Shown in pieces: positions 26,621-39,047 of a DNA stretch of 64,000 nt. The stretch is taken from assembly GCA_030533445.1 (NCBI GenBank), contig JARPUW010000256.1:1-64000 (forward strand). Reading direction: 5' to 3'. Numbering within the stretch: the stretch's first letter is position 1; each line of letters begins with the position of its first letter. Source of the DNA: Cyprinodon diabolis (taxonomy: Eukaryota > Chordata > Actinopteri > Cyprinodontiformes > Cyprinodontidae). The position numbers and the translations under genes were made by a program. The notes below the pieces were generated by a model. That model was not told the DNA's origin and did no database searches. It saw only the letters and a list, made by a program, of their open reading frames with translations.

Positions 26621-28573
26621 AGACAAACCATTAATGATACAGCTATGATCTTTTCTGGCAATCATCTAGAGCTGAAAACTAACAATATAAAGTAGATTTG
26701 AGCAGATGTTTTTGGTTCCACGCTTCAAATCAGAAGTTGAGGCCAAAACGCTCTTTTCACAGTGAGATAATGCCATTTTGGCCTCTGGAGTTGTAACAGA
26801 CAAACCATTAATGATACAGCCATGATCTATTCTGGCAATCATCTAGAGCTGAAAACTAACAATATAAAGTAGATTTGAGCAGATGTTTTTGGTTCCAAGC
26901 TTCAAATCAGAAGTTGAGGCCAAAACGCTCTTTTCACAGTGAGATAATGCAATTTTGGCCTCTGGAGTTGTAACAGACAAACCATTAATGATACAGCCAT
27001 GATCTTTTCTGGCAATCATCTAAAGCTGAAAACTAACAATTTGAAATAGATTGGAGCAGATGTTTTTGGTTCCAAGCTTCAAATCATAGGTTTGAGGCCA
27101 AAACGCTCTTTTCACAGTGAGATAATGCCATTTTGGCCTCTGGAGTTGTAACACACAAACCATTAATGATACAGCCATGATCTTTTCTGGCAATCATCTA
27201 GAGCTGAAAACTAACAATATAAAGTAGATTTGAGCAGATGTTTTTGGTTCCAAGCTTCAAATCATAGGTTTGAGGCCAAAACGCTCTTTTCACAGTGAGA
27301 TAATGCCATTTTGGCCTCTGGAGTTGTAACAGACAAACCATTAATGATACAGCCATGATCTTTTCTGGCAATCATCTAGAGCTGAAAACTAACAATATAA
27401 AGTAGATTTGAGCAGATGTTTTTGGTTCCAAGCTTCAAATCAGAGGTTTGAGGCCAAAACGCTCGTTTCACAGTGAGATAATGCTATTTTGGCCTCTGGA
27501 GTTGTAACAGACAAACCATTAATGATACAGCCATGATCTTTTCTGGCAATCATCTAGAGCTGAAAACTAACAATATAAAGTAGATTTGAGCAGATGTTTT
27601 TGGTTCCACGCTTCAAATCAGAAGTTGAGGCCAAAACGCTCTTTTCACAGTGAGATAATGCCATTTTGGCCTCTGGAGTTGTAACAGACAAACCATTAAT
27701 GATACAGCCATGATCTTTTCTGGCAATCATCTAGAGCTGAAAACTAACAATATAAAGTAGATTGGAGCAGATGTTTTTGGGTCCACGCTTCAAATCAGAA
27801 GTTGAGGCCAAAACGCTCTTTTCACAGTGAGATAATGCCATTTTGGCCTCTGGAGTTGTAACAGACAAACCATTAATGATACAGCCATGATCTTTTCTGG
27901 CAATCATCTAGAGCTGAAAACTAACAATATAAAGTAGATTTGAGCAGATGTTTTTGGTTCCAAGCTTCAAATCAGAGGTTTGAGGCCAAAACGCTCGTTT
28001 CACAGTGAGATAATGCCATTTTGGCCTCTGGAGTTGTAACAGACAAACCATTAATGATACAGCCATGATCTTTTCTGGCAATCATCTAGAGCTGAAAACT
28101 AACAATATAAAGTAGATTTGAGCAGATGTTTTTGGTTCCAAGCTTCAAATCAGAGGTTTGAGGCCAAAACGCTCGTTTCACACTGAGAGAATGCCATTTT
28201 GGCCTCTGGAGTTGTAACAGACAAACCATTAATGATACAGCCATGATCTTTTCTGGCAATCATCTAGAGCTGAAAACTAACAATATAAAGTAGATTTGAG
28301 CAGATGTTTTTGGTTCCAAGCTTCAAATCAGAAGTTGAGGCCAAAACGCTCTTTTCACAGTGAGATAATGCCATTTTGGCCTCTGGAGTTGTAACAGACA
28401 AACCATTAATGATACAGCCATGATCTTTTCTCGCAATCATCTAAAGCTGAAAACTAACAATATAAAGTAGATTTGAGCAGATGTTTTTGGTTCCAAGCTT
28501 CAAATCATAGGTTTGAGAACAAAACGCTCTTTTCACAGTGAGATAATCCCATTTTGGCCTCTGGAGTTGTAAC
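26621..28573. repeat. 11-monomer HOR, A-B-C-D-E-A-F-E-E2-G-H2
   Basis: GCTATTTT in its first E copy links it to the preceding unit. The E2 copy has CACTGAGAGAAT, and the closing H2 has GAGAACAAAA (about 28516-28525), which disrupts the left arm of the inverted repeat. Private changes are ACAGCTATG near 26644 and GATCTATTC near 26828. Confidence 0.88.
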
Positions 28574-29461
28574 AGACAAACCATTAATGATACAGCCATG
28601 ATCTTTTCTGGCAATCATCTAGAGCTGAAAACTAACAATATAAAGTAGATTTGAGCAGATGTTTTTGGTTCCAAGCTTCAAATCAGAGGTTTGAGGCCAA
28701 AACGCTCGTTTCACAGTGAGATAATGCCACTTTGGCCTCTGGAGTTGTAACAGACAAACCATTAATGATACAGCCATGATCTTTTCTGGCAATCATCTAG
28801 AGCTGAAAACTAACAATATAAAGTAGATTTGAGCAGATGTTTTTGGTTCCACGCTTCAAATCAGAAGTTGAGGCCAAAACGCTCTTTTCACAGTGAGATA
28901 ATGCCATTTTGGCCTCTGGAGTTGTAACAGACAAACCATTAATGATACAGCCATGATCTTTTCTGGTAATCATCTAGAGCTGAAAACTAACAATATAAAG
29001 TAGATTTGAGCAGATGTTTTTGGTTCCAAGCTTCAAATCATAGGTTTGAGGCCAAAACGCTCGTTTCACACTGAGAGAATGCCATTTTGGCCTCTGGAGT
29101 TGTAACAGACAAACCATTAATGATACAGCCATGATCTTTTCTGGCAATCATCTAGAGCTGAAAACTAACAATATAAAGTAGATTTGAGCAGATGTTTTTG
29201 GTTCCAAGCTTCAAATCAGAAGTTGAGGCCAAAACGCTCTTTTCACAGTGAGATAATGCCATTTTGGCCTCTGGAGTTGTAACAGACAAACCATTAATGA
29301 TACAGCCATGATCTTTTCTGGCAATCATCTAAAGCTGAAAACTAACAATATAAAGTAGATTTGAGCAGATGTTTTTGGTTCCAAGCTTCAAATCATAGGT
29401 TTGAGAACAAAACGCTCTTTTCACAGTGAGATAATCCCATTTTGGCCTCTGGAGTTGTAAC
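28574..29461. repeat. 5-monomer unit E-A-D0x-G-H2
   Basis: E carries GCCACTTT. The D0x copy (28929-29106) combines GGTAATC, ATAGGTTTG, CTCGTTT and CACTGAGAGAAT. H2 repeats the GAGAAC arm variant. The unit is 888 bases and is followed at exactly 888 bases by a related five-monomer unit. Confidence 0.88.
28929..29106. repeat. Hybrid monomer D0/E2 (class D0x, 178 bp)
   Basis: GGTAATC and ATAGGTTTG of D0 are joined to CTCGTTT and CACTGAGAGAAT, the latter otherwise seen only in the E2 copy at 28041-28218. Copies are at 41355-41532 and 47390-47567. Confidence 0.82.
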
Positions 29462-30349
29462 AGACAAACCGTTAATGATACAGCCATGATCTTTTCTGGC
29501 AATCATCTAGAGCTGAAAACTAACAATATAAAGTAGATTTGAGCAGATGTTTTTGGTTCCAAGCTTCAAATCAGAGGTTTGAGGCCAAAACGCTCGTTTC
29601 ACAGTGAGATAATGCCACTTTGGCCTCTGGAGTTGTAACAGACAAACCATTAATGATACAGCCATGATCTTTTCTGGCAATCATCTAGAGCTGAAAACTA
29701 ACAATATAAAGTAGATTTGAGCAGATGTTTTTGGTTCCACGCTTCAAATCAGAAGTTGAGGCCAAAACGCTCTTTTCACAGTGAGATAATGCCATTTTGG
29801 CCTCTGGAGTTGTAACAGACAAACCATTAATGATACAGCCATGATCTTTTCTGGTAATCATCTAGAGCTGAAAACTAACAATATAAAGTAGATTTGAGCA
29901 GATGTTTTTGGTTCCAAGCTTCAAATCATAGGTTTGAGGCCAAAACGCTCTTTTCACAGTGAGATAATGCCATTTTGGCCTCTGGAGTTGTAACAGACAA
30001 ACCATTAATGATACAGCCATGATCTTTTCTGGCAATCATCTAGAGCTGAAAACTAACAATATAAAGTAGATTTGAGCAGATGTTTTTGGTTCCAAGCTTC
30101 AAATCAGAAGATGAGGCCAAAACGCTCTTTTCACAGTGAGATAATGCCATTTTGGCCTCTGGAGTTGTAACAGACAAACCATTAATGATACAGCCATGAT
30201 CTTTTCTGGCAATCATCTAAAGCTGAAAACTAACAATATAAAGTAGATTTGAGCAGATGTTTTTGGTTCCAAGCTTCAAATCATAGGTTTGAGGCCAAAA
30301 CGCTCTTTTCACAGTGAGATAATCCCATTTTGGCCTCTGGAGTTGTAAC
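29462..30349. repeat. 5-monomer unit E-A-D0-G2-H
   Basis: The E copy has both GCCACTTT and the extra CpG mutation AAACCGTTA (G at 29471). D0 has GGTAATC. The same unit with the same marks recurs at 41888-42775 and 47923-48810. An earlier version without CCGTTA and GGTAATC sits at 20939-21826. Confidence 0.9.
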
Positions 30350-31769
30350 AGACAAACCATTAATGATACAGCCATGATCTTTTCTGGCAATCATCTAGAG
30401 CTGAAAACTAACAATATAAAGTAGATTTGAGCAGATGTTTTTGGTTCCACGCTTCAAATCAGAAGTTGAGGCCAAAACGCTCTTTTCACAGTGAGATAAT
30501 GCCATTTTGGCCTCTGGAGTTGTAACAGACAAACCATTAATGATACAGCCATGATCTTTTCTGGCAATCATCTAGAGCTGAAAACTAACAATATAAAGTA
30601 GATTTGAGCAGATGTGTTTGGTTCCAAGCTTCAAATCAGAAGTTGAGGCCAAAACGCTCTTTTCACAGTGAGATAATGCAATTTTGGCCTCTGGAGTTGT
30701 AACAGACAAACCATTAATGATACAGCCATGATCTTTTCTGGCAATCATCTAAAGCTGAAAACTAACAATTTGAAATAGATTGGAGCAGATGTTTTTGGTT
30801 CCAAGCTTCAAATCATAGGTTTGAGGCCAAAACGCTCTTTTCACAGTGAGATAATGCCATTTTGGCCTCTGGAGTTGTAACACACAAACCATTAATGATA
30901 CAGCCATGATCTTTTCTGGCAATCATCTAGAGCTGAAAACTAACAATATAAAGTAGATTTGAGCAGATGTTTTTGGTTCCAAGCTTCAAATCATAGGTTT
31001 GAGGCCAAAACGCTCTTTTCACAGTGAGATAATGCCATTTTGGCCTCTGGAGTTGTAACAGACAAACCATTAATGATACAGCCATGATCTTTTCTGGCAA
31101 TCATCTAGAGCTGAAAACTAACAATATAAAGTAGATTTGAGCAGATGTTTTTGGTTCCAAGCTTCAAATCAGAGGTTTGAGGCCAAAACGCTCGTTTCAC
31201 AGTGAGATAATGCCATTTTGGCCTCTGGAGTTGTAACAGACAAACCATTAATGATACAGCCATGATCTTTTCTGGCAATCATCTAGAGCTGAAAACTAAC
31301 AATATAAAGTAGATTTGAGCAGATGTTTTTGGTTCCACGCTTCAAATCAGAAGTTGAGGCCAAAACGCTCTTTTCACAGTGAGATAATGCCATTTTGGCC
31401 TCTGGAGTTGTAACAGACAAACCATTAATGATACAGCCATGATCTTTTCTGGCAATCATCTAGAGCTGAAAACTAACAATATAAAGTAGATTTGAGCAGA
31501 TGTTTTTGGTTCCAAGCTTCAAATCAGAAGATGAGGCCAAAACGCTCTTTTCACAGTGAGATAATGCCATTTTGGCCTCTGGAGTTGTAACAGACAAACC
31601 ATTAATGATACAGCCATGATCTTTTCTGGCAATCATCTAAAGCTGAAAACTAACAATATAAAGTAGATTTGAGCAGATGTTTTTGGTTCCAAGCTTCAAA
31701 TCATAGGTTTGAGGCCAAAACGCTCTTTTCACAGTGAGATAATCCCATTTTGGCCTCTGGAGTTGTAAC
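30350..31769. repeat. 8-monomer HOR A-B2-C-D-E-A-G2-H, copy 1 (1,420 bp)
   Basis: B2 has GTGTTTGG. This compact unit equals the 16-mer with positions 7-15 replaced by a single G2 copy. It is directly repeated at 31770 and again, in the same tandem pair, 18,461 bases downstream. Confidence 0.9.
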
Positions 31770-33189
31770 AGACAAACCATTAATGATACAGCCATGATCT
31801 TTTCTGGCAATCATCTAGAGCTGAAAACTAACAATATAAAGTAGATTTGAGCAGATGTTTTTGGTTCCACGCTTCAAATCAGAAGTTGAGGCCAAAACGC
31901 TCTTTTCACAGTGAGATAATGCCATTTTGGCCTCTGGAGTTGTAACAGACAAACCATTAATGATACAGCCATGATCTTTTCTGGCAATCATCTAGAGCTG
32001 AAAACTAACAATATAAAGTAGATTTGAGCAGATGTGTTTGGTTCCAAGCTTCAAATCAGAAGTTGAGGCCAAAACGCTCTTTTCACAGTGAGATAATGTA
32101 ATTTTGGCCTCTGGAGTTGTAACAGACAAACCATTAATGATACAGCCATGATCTTTTCTGGCAATCATCTAAAGCTGAAAACTAACAATTTGAAATAGAT
32201 TGGAGCAGATGTTTTTGGTTCCAAGCTTCAAATCATAGGTTTGAGGCCAAAACGCTCTTTTCACAGTGAGATAATGCCATTTTGGCCTCTGGAGTTGTAA
32301 CACACAAACCATTAATGATACAGCCATGATCTTTTCTGGCAATCATCTAGAGCTGAAAACTAACAATATAAAGTAGATTTGAGCAGATGTTTTTGGTTCC
32401 AAGCTTCAAATCATAGGTTTGAGGCCAAAACGCTCTTTTCACAGTGAGATAATGCCATTTTGGCCTCTGGAGTTGTAACAGACAAACCATTAATGATACA
32501 GCCATGATCTTTTCTGGCAATCATCTAGAGCTGAAAACTAACAATATAAAGTAGATTTGAGCAGATGTTTTTGGTTCCAAGCTTCAAATCAGAGGTTTGA
32601 GGCCAAAACGCTCGTTTCACAGTGAGATAATGCCATTTTGGCCTCTGGAGTTGTAACAGACAAACCATTAATGATACAGCCATGATCTTTTCTGGCAATC
32701 ATCTAGAGCTGAAAACTAACAATATAAAGTAGATTTGAGCAGATGTTTTTGGTTCCACGCTTCAAATCAGAAGTTGAGGCCAAAACGCTCTTTTCACAGT
32801 GAGATAATGCCATTTTGGCCTCTGGAGTTGTAACAGACAAACCATTAATGATACAGCCATGATCTTTTCTGGCAATCATCTAGAGCTGAAAACTAACAAT
32901 ATAAAGTAGATTTGAGCAGATGTTTTTGGTTCCAAGCTTCAAATCAGAAGATGAGGCCAAAACGCTCTTTTCACAGTGAGATAATGCCATTTTGGCCTCT
33001 GGAGTTGTAACAGACAAACCATTAATGATACAGCCATGATCTTTTCTGGCAATCATCTAAAGCTGAAAACTAACAATATAAAGTAGATTTGAGCAGATGT
33101 TTTTGGTTCCAAGCTTCAAATCATAGGTTTGAGGCCAAAACGCTCTTTTCACAGTGAGATAATCCCATTTTGGCCTCTGGAGTTGTAAC
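31770..33189. repeat. 8-monomer HOR A-B2-C-D-E-A-G2-H, copy 2 (1,420 bp)
   Basis: It is the same as the preceding unit except that B2 ends GTAATT (T at 32099). That mark is repeated exactly at 50560, confirming the 18,461-base duplication. Confidence 0.9.
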
Positions 33190-35851
33190 AGACAAACCAT
33201 TAATGATACAGCCATGATCTTTTCTGGCAATCATCTAGAGCTGAAAACTAACAATATAAAGTAGATTTGAGCAGATGTTTTTGGTTCCACGCTTCAAATC
33301 AGAATTTGAGGCCAAAACGCTCTTTTCACAGTGAGATAATGCCATTTTGGCCTCTGGAGTTGTAACAGACAAACCATTAATGATACAGCCATGATCTTTT
33401 CTGGCAATCATCTAGAGCTGAAAACTAACAATATAAAGTAGATTTGAGCAGATGTTTTTGGTTCCAAGCTTCAAATCAGAAGTTGAGGCCAAAACGCTCT
33501 TTTCACAGTGAGATAATGCAATTTTGGCCTCTGGAGTTGTAACAGACAAACCATTAATGATACAGCCATGATCTTTTCTGGCAATCATCTAAAGCTGAAA
33601 ACTAACAATTTGAAATAGATTGGAGCAGATGTTTTTGGTTCCAAGCTTCAAATCATAGGTTTGAGGCCAAAACGCTCTTTTCACAGTGAGATAATGCCAT
33701 TTTGGCCTCTGGAGTTGTAACACACAAACCATTAATGATACAGCCATGATCTTTTCTGGCAATCATCTAGAGCTGAAAACTAACAATATAAAGTAGATTT
33801 GAGCAGATGTTTTTGGTTCCAAGCTTCAAATCATAGGTTTGAGGCCAAAACGCTCTTTTCACAGTGAGATAATGCCATTTTGGCCTCTGGAGTTGTAACA
33901 GACAAACCATTAATGATACAGCCATGATCTTTTCTGGCAATCATCTAGAGCTGAAAACTAACAATATAAAGTAGATTTGAGCAGATGTTTTTGGTTCCAA
34001 GCTTCAAATCAGAGGTTTGAGGCCAAAACGCTCGTTTCACAGTGAGATAATGCCATTTTGGCCTCTGGAGTTGTAACAGACAAACCATTAATGATACAGC
34101 CATGATCTTTTCTGGCAATCATCTAGAGCTGAAAACTAACAATATAAAGTAGATTTGAGCAGATGTTTTTGGTTCCAAGCTTCAAATCAGAAGTTGAGGC
34201 CAAAACGCTCTTTTCACAGTGAGATAATGCCATTTTGGCCTCTGGAGTTGTAACAGACAAACCATTAATGATACAGCCATGATCTTTTCTGGCAATCATC
34301 TAGAGCTGAAAACTAACAATATAAAGTAGATTGGAGCAGATGTTTTTGGGTCCACGCTTCAAATCAGAAGTTGAGGCCAAAACGCTCTTTTCACAGTGAG
34401 ATAATGCCATTTTGGCCTCTGGAGTTGTAACAGACAAACCATTAATGATACAGCCATGATCTTTTCTGGCAATCATCTAGAGCTGAAAACTAACAATATA
34501 AAGTAGATTTGAGCAGATGTTTTTGGTTCCAAGCTTCAAATCAGAGGTTTGAGGCCAAAACGCTCGTTTCACAGTGAGATAATGCCATTTTGGCCTCTGG
34601 AGTTGTAACAGACAAACCATTAATGATACAGCCATGATCTTTTCTGGCAATCATCTAGAGCTGAAAACTAACAATATAAAGTAGATTTGAGCAGATGTTT
34701 TTGGTTCCAAGCTTCAAATCAGAAGTTGAGGCCAAAACGCTCTTTTCACAGTGAGATAATGCCATTTTGGCCTCTGGAGTTGTAACAGACAAACCATTAA
34801 TGATACAGCCATGATCTTTTCTGGCAATCATCTAGAGCTGAAAACTAACAATATAAAGTAGATTTGAGCAGATGTTTTTGGTTCCAAGCTTCAAATCAGA
34901 AGTTGAGGCCAAAACGCTCTTTTCACAGTGAGATAATGCAATTTTGGCCTCTGGAGTTGTAACAGACAAACCATTAATGATACAGCCATGATCTTTTCTG
35001 GCAATCATCTAAAGCTGAAAACTAACAATTTGAAATAGATTGGAGCAGATGTTTTTGGTTCCAAGCTTAAAATCATAGGTTTGAGGCCAAAACGCTCTTT
35101 TCACAGTGAGATAATGCCATTTTGGCCTCTGGAGTTGTAACACACAAACCATTAATGATACAGCCATGATCTTTTCTGGCAATCATCTAGAGCTGAAAAC
35201 TAACAATATAAAGTAGATTTGAGCAGATGTTTTTGGTTCCAAGCTTCAAATCAGAGGTTTGAGGCCAAAACGCTCGTTTCACAGTGAGATAATGCCATTT
35301 TGGCCTCTGGAGTTGTAACAGACAAACCATTAATGATACAGCCATGATCTTTTCTGGCAATCATCTAGAGCTGAAAACTAACAATATAAAGTAGATTTGA
35401 GCAGATGTTTTTGGTTCCACGCTTCAAATCAGAAGTTGAGGCCAAAACGCTCTTTTCACAGTGAGATAATGCCATTTTGGCCTCTGGAGTTGTAACAGAC
35501 AAACCATTAATGATACAGCCATGATCTTTTCTGGCAATCATCTAGAGCTGAAAACTAACAATATAAAGTAGATTTGAGCAGATGTTTTTGGTTCCAAGCT
35601 TCAAATCAGAAGATGAGGCCAAAACGCTCTTTTCACAGTGAGATAATGCCATTTTGGCCTCTGGAGTTGTAACAGACAAACCATTAATGATACAGCCATG
35701 ATCTTTTCTGGCAATCATCTAAAGCTGAAAACTAACAATATAAAGTAGATTTGAGCAGATGTTTTTGGTTCCAAGCTTCAAATCATAGGTTTGAGGCCAA
35801 AACGCTCTTTTCACAGTGAGATAATCCCATTTTGGCCTCTGGAGTTGTAAC
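33190..35851. repeat. 15-monomer HOR, copy 1 (2,662 bp)
   Basis: The order is A2-B-C-D-E-G-F-E-G-B-C-D/E-A-G2-H. It contains the first A2 (GAATTTG) in the window. The second C has GCTTAAAATC (A at 35069). The D/E copy (35142-35319) begins ACACAAACC like D but has the E signatures GAGGTTTG and CTCGTTT. Further copies are at 51651 and 54313. Confidence 0.9.
35142..35319. repeat. Hybrid monomer D/E (178 bp)
   Basis: It starts ACACAAACC, otherwise typical of D after C, but has GAGGTTTG and CTCGTTT of E, and A follows. One monomer length has been lost (D plus E became one). Copies are at 53603-53780 and 56265-56442. Confidence 0.85.
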
Positions 35852-36029
35852 AGACAAACCATTAATGATACAGCCATGATCTTTTCTGGCAATCATCTAG
35901 AGCTGAAAACTAACAATATAAAGTAGATTTGAGCAGATGTTTTTGGTTCCAAGCTTCAAATCATAGGTTTGAGGCCAAAACGCTCTTTTCACAGTGAGAT
36001 AATGCCATTTTGGCCTCTGGAGTTGTAAC
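35852..36029. repeat. Possible hybrid monomer A/D (class D0 after H)
   Basis: It begins AGACAAACC and follows H, the place of an A copy, but has CCAAGC and ATAGGTTTG of D, with E next. Exchange between A and D with loss of three monomer lengths would produce it. Reversion of a single base in D is an alternative. The equivalent copy is at 56975-57152. Confidence 0.65.
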
Positions 36030-37094
36030 AGACAAACCATTAATGATACAGCCATGATCTTTTCTGGCAATCATCTAGAGCTGAAAACTAACAATATAAA
36101 GTAGATTTGAGCAGATGTTTTTGGTTCCAAGCTTCAAATCAGAGGTTTGAGGCCAAAACGCTCGTTTCACAGTGAGATAATGCCATTTTGGCCTCTGGAG
36201 TTGTAACAGACAAACCATTAATGATACAGCCATGATCTTTTCTGGCAATCATCTAGAGCTGAAAACTAACAATATAAAGTAGATTTGAGCAGATGTTTTT
36301 GGTTCCACGCTTCAAATCAGAAGTTGAGGCCAAAACGCTCTTTTCACAGTGAGATAATGCCATTTTGGCCTCTGGAGTTGTAACAGACAAACCATTAATG
36401 ATACAGCCATGATCTTTTCTGGCAATCATCTAGAGCTGAAAACTAACAATATAAAGTAGATTGGAGCAGATGTTTTTGGGTCCACGCTTCAAATCAGAAG
36501 TTGAGGCCAAAACGCTCTTTTCACAGTGAGATAATGCCATTTTGGCCTCTGGAGTTGTAACAGACAAACCATTAATGATACAGCCATGATCTTTTCTGGC
36601 AATCATCTAGAGCTGAAAACTAACAATATAAAGTAGATTTGAGCAGATGTTTTTGGTTCCAAGCTTCAAATCAGAGGTTTGAGGCCAAAACGCTCGTTTC
36701 ACAGTGAGATAATGCCATTTTGGCCTCTGGAGTTGTAACAGACAAACCATTAATGATACAGCCATGATCTTTTCTGGCAATCATCTAGAGCTGAAAACTA
36801 ACAATATAAAGTAGATTTGAGCAGATGTTTTTGGTTCCAAGCTTCAAATCAGAGGTTTGAGGCCAAAACCCTCGTTTCACACTGAGATAATGCCATTTTG
36901 GCCTCTGGAGTTGTAACAGACAAACCATTAATGATACAGCCATGATCTTTTCTGGCAATCATCTAGAGCTGAAAACTAACAATATAAAGTAGATTTGAGC
37001 AGATGTTTTTGGTTCCAAGCTTCAAATCAGAAGTTGAGGCCAAAACGCTCTTTTCACAGTGAGATAATCCCATTTTGGCCTCTGGAGTTGTAAC

Positions 37095-37271
37095 AGACAA
37101 ACCATTAATGATACAGCCATGATCTTTTCTGGCAATCATCTAAAGCTGAAAACTAACAATATAAAGTAGATTTGAGCAGATGTTTTTGGTTCCAAGCTTC
37201 AAATCAGAAGATGAGGCCAAAACGCTCTTTTCACAGTGAGATAATGCCATTTTGGCCTCTGGAGTTGTAAC
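37095..37271. repeat. Hybrid monomer H/G2 (class G3, 177 bp)
   Basis: TCTAAAG of H is followed by GAAGATG and the GCCATT end of G2. It sits between Gc and H, so here the exchange added one monomer to the G-H junction. Copies are at 38693-38869, 44728-44904 and 60526-60702. Confidence 0.82.
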
Positions 37272-37449
37272 AGACAAACCATTAATGATACAGCCATGAT
37301 CTTTTCTGGCAATCATCTAAAGCTGAAAACTAACAATATAAAGTAGATTTGAGCAGATGTTTTTGGTTCCAAGCTTCAAATCATAGGTTTGAGGCCAAAA
37401 CGCTCTTTTCACAGTGAGATAATCCCATTTTGGCCTCTGGAGTTGTAAC

Positions 37450-39047
37450 AGACAAACCATTAATGATACAGCCATGATCTTTTCTGGCAATCATCTAGAG
37501 CTGAAAACTAACAATATAAAGTAGATTTGAGCAGATGTTTTTGGTTCCACGCTTCAAATCAGAATTTGAGGCCAAAACGCTCTTTTCACAGTGAGATAAT
37601 GCCATTTTGGCCTCTGGAGTTGTAACAGACAAACCATTAATGATACAGCCATGATCTTTTCTGGCAATCATCTAGAGCTGAAAACTAACAATATAAAGTA
37701 GATTTGAGCAGATGTTTTTGGTTCCAAGCTTCAAATCAGAAGTTGAGGCCAAAACGCTCTTTTCACAGTGAGATAATGCAATTTTGGCCTCTGGAGTTGT
37801 AACAGACAAACCATTAATGATACAGCCATGATCTTTTCTGGCAATCATCTAAAGCTGAAAACTAACAATTTGAAATAGATTGGAGCAGATGTTTTTGGTT
37901 CCAAGCTTCAAATCATAGGTTTGAGGCCAAAACGCTCTTTTCACAGTGAGATAATGCCATTTTGGCCTCTGGAGTTGTAACACACAAACCATTAATGATA
38001 CAGCCATGATCTTTTCTGGCAATCATCTAGAGCTGAAAACTAACAATATAAAGTAGATTTGAGCAGATGTTTTTGGTTCCAAGCTTCAAATCATAGGTTT
38101 GAGGCCAAAACGCTCTTTTCACAGTGAGATAATGCCATTTTGGCCTCTGGAGTTGTAACAGACAAACCATTAATGATACAGCCATGATCTTTTCTGGCAA
38201 TCATCTAGAGCTGAAAACTAACAATATAAAGTAGATTTGAGCAGATGTTTTTGGTTCCAAGCTTCAAATCAGAGGTTTGAGGCCAAAACGCTCGTTTCAC
38301 AGTGAGATAATGCCATTTTGGCCTCTGGAGTTGTAACAGACAAACCATTAATGATACAGCCATGATCTTTTCTGGCAATCATCTAGAGCTGAAAACTAAC
38401 AATATAAAGTAGATTTGAGCAGATGTTTTTGGTTCCAAGCTTCAAATCAGAGGTTTGAGGCCAAAACCCTCGTTTCACACTGAGATAATGCCATTTTGGC
38501 CTCTGGAGTTGTAACAGACAAACCATTAATGATACAGCCATGATCTTTTCTGGCAATCATCTAGAGCTGAAAACTAACAATATAAAGTAGATTTGAGCAG
38601 ATGTTTTTGGTTCCAAGCTTCAAATCAGAAGTTGAGGCCAAAACGCTCTTTTCACAGTGAGATAATCCCATTTTGGCCTCTGGAGTTGTAACAGACAAAC
38701 CATTAATGATACAGCCATGATCTTTTCTGGCAATCATCTAAAGCTGAAAACTAACAATATAAAGTAGATTTGAGCAGATGTTTTTGGTTCCAAGCTTCAA
38801 ATCAGAAGATGAGGCCAAAACGCTCTTTTCACAGTGAGATAATGCCATTTTGGCCTCTGGAGTTGTAACAGACAAACCATTAATGATACAGCCATGATCT
38901 TTTCTGGCAATCATCTAAAGCTGAAAACTAACAATATAAAGTAGATTTGAGCAGATGTTTTTGGTTCCAAGCTTCAAATCATAGGTTTGAGGCCAAAACG
39001 CTCTTTTCACAGTGAGATAATCCCATTTTGGCCTCTGGAGTTGTAAC
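37450..39047. repeat. 9-monomer HOR A2-B-C-D-E-E2-Gc-G3-H, copy 1 (1,598 bp)
   Basis: It uses the same E2-Gc-G3-H cassette as the preceding unit, preceded by A2-B-C-D-E. The whole unit is repeated at 59283-60880, an offset of 21,833 bases. Confidence 0.9.

Larger units (their letters stand above)
28929..35851. repeat. Long-range duplication, left copy (offset 18,461; 6,923 bp)
   Basis: The 39 monomers D0x through the 15-mer match 47390-54312. Checked marks at the same offset are G 29471/47932, T 32099/50560 and A 35069/53530. The monomer before differs (A versus D0), placing the left breakpoint near 28929/47390. Confidence 0.9.
35852..37449. repeat. 9-monomer unit D0-E-A-F-E-E2-Gc-G3-H
   Basis: It begins with D0 directly after H. 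E2 has the CCCTCG change (AAAACCCTCG) that removes the conserved CpG. G with the CCCATT end is followed by G3, a copy with the H front (TCTAAAG) and G2 back (GAAGATG). The E2-Gc-G3-H cassette recurs at 38338, 44373 and 60171. Confidence 0.88.
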
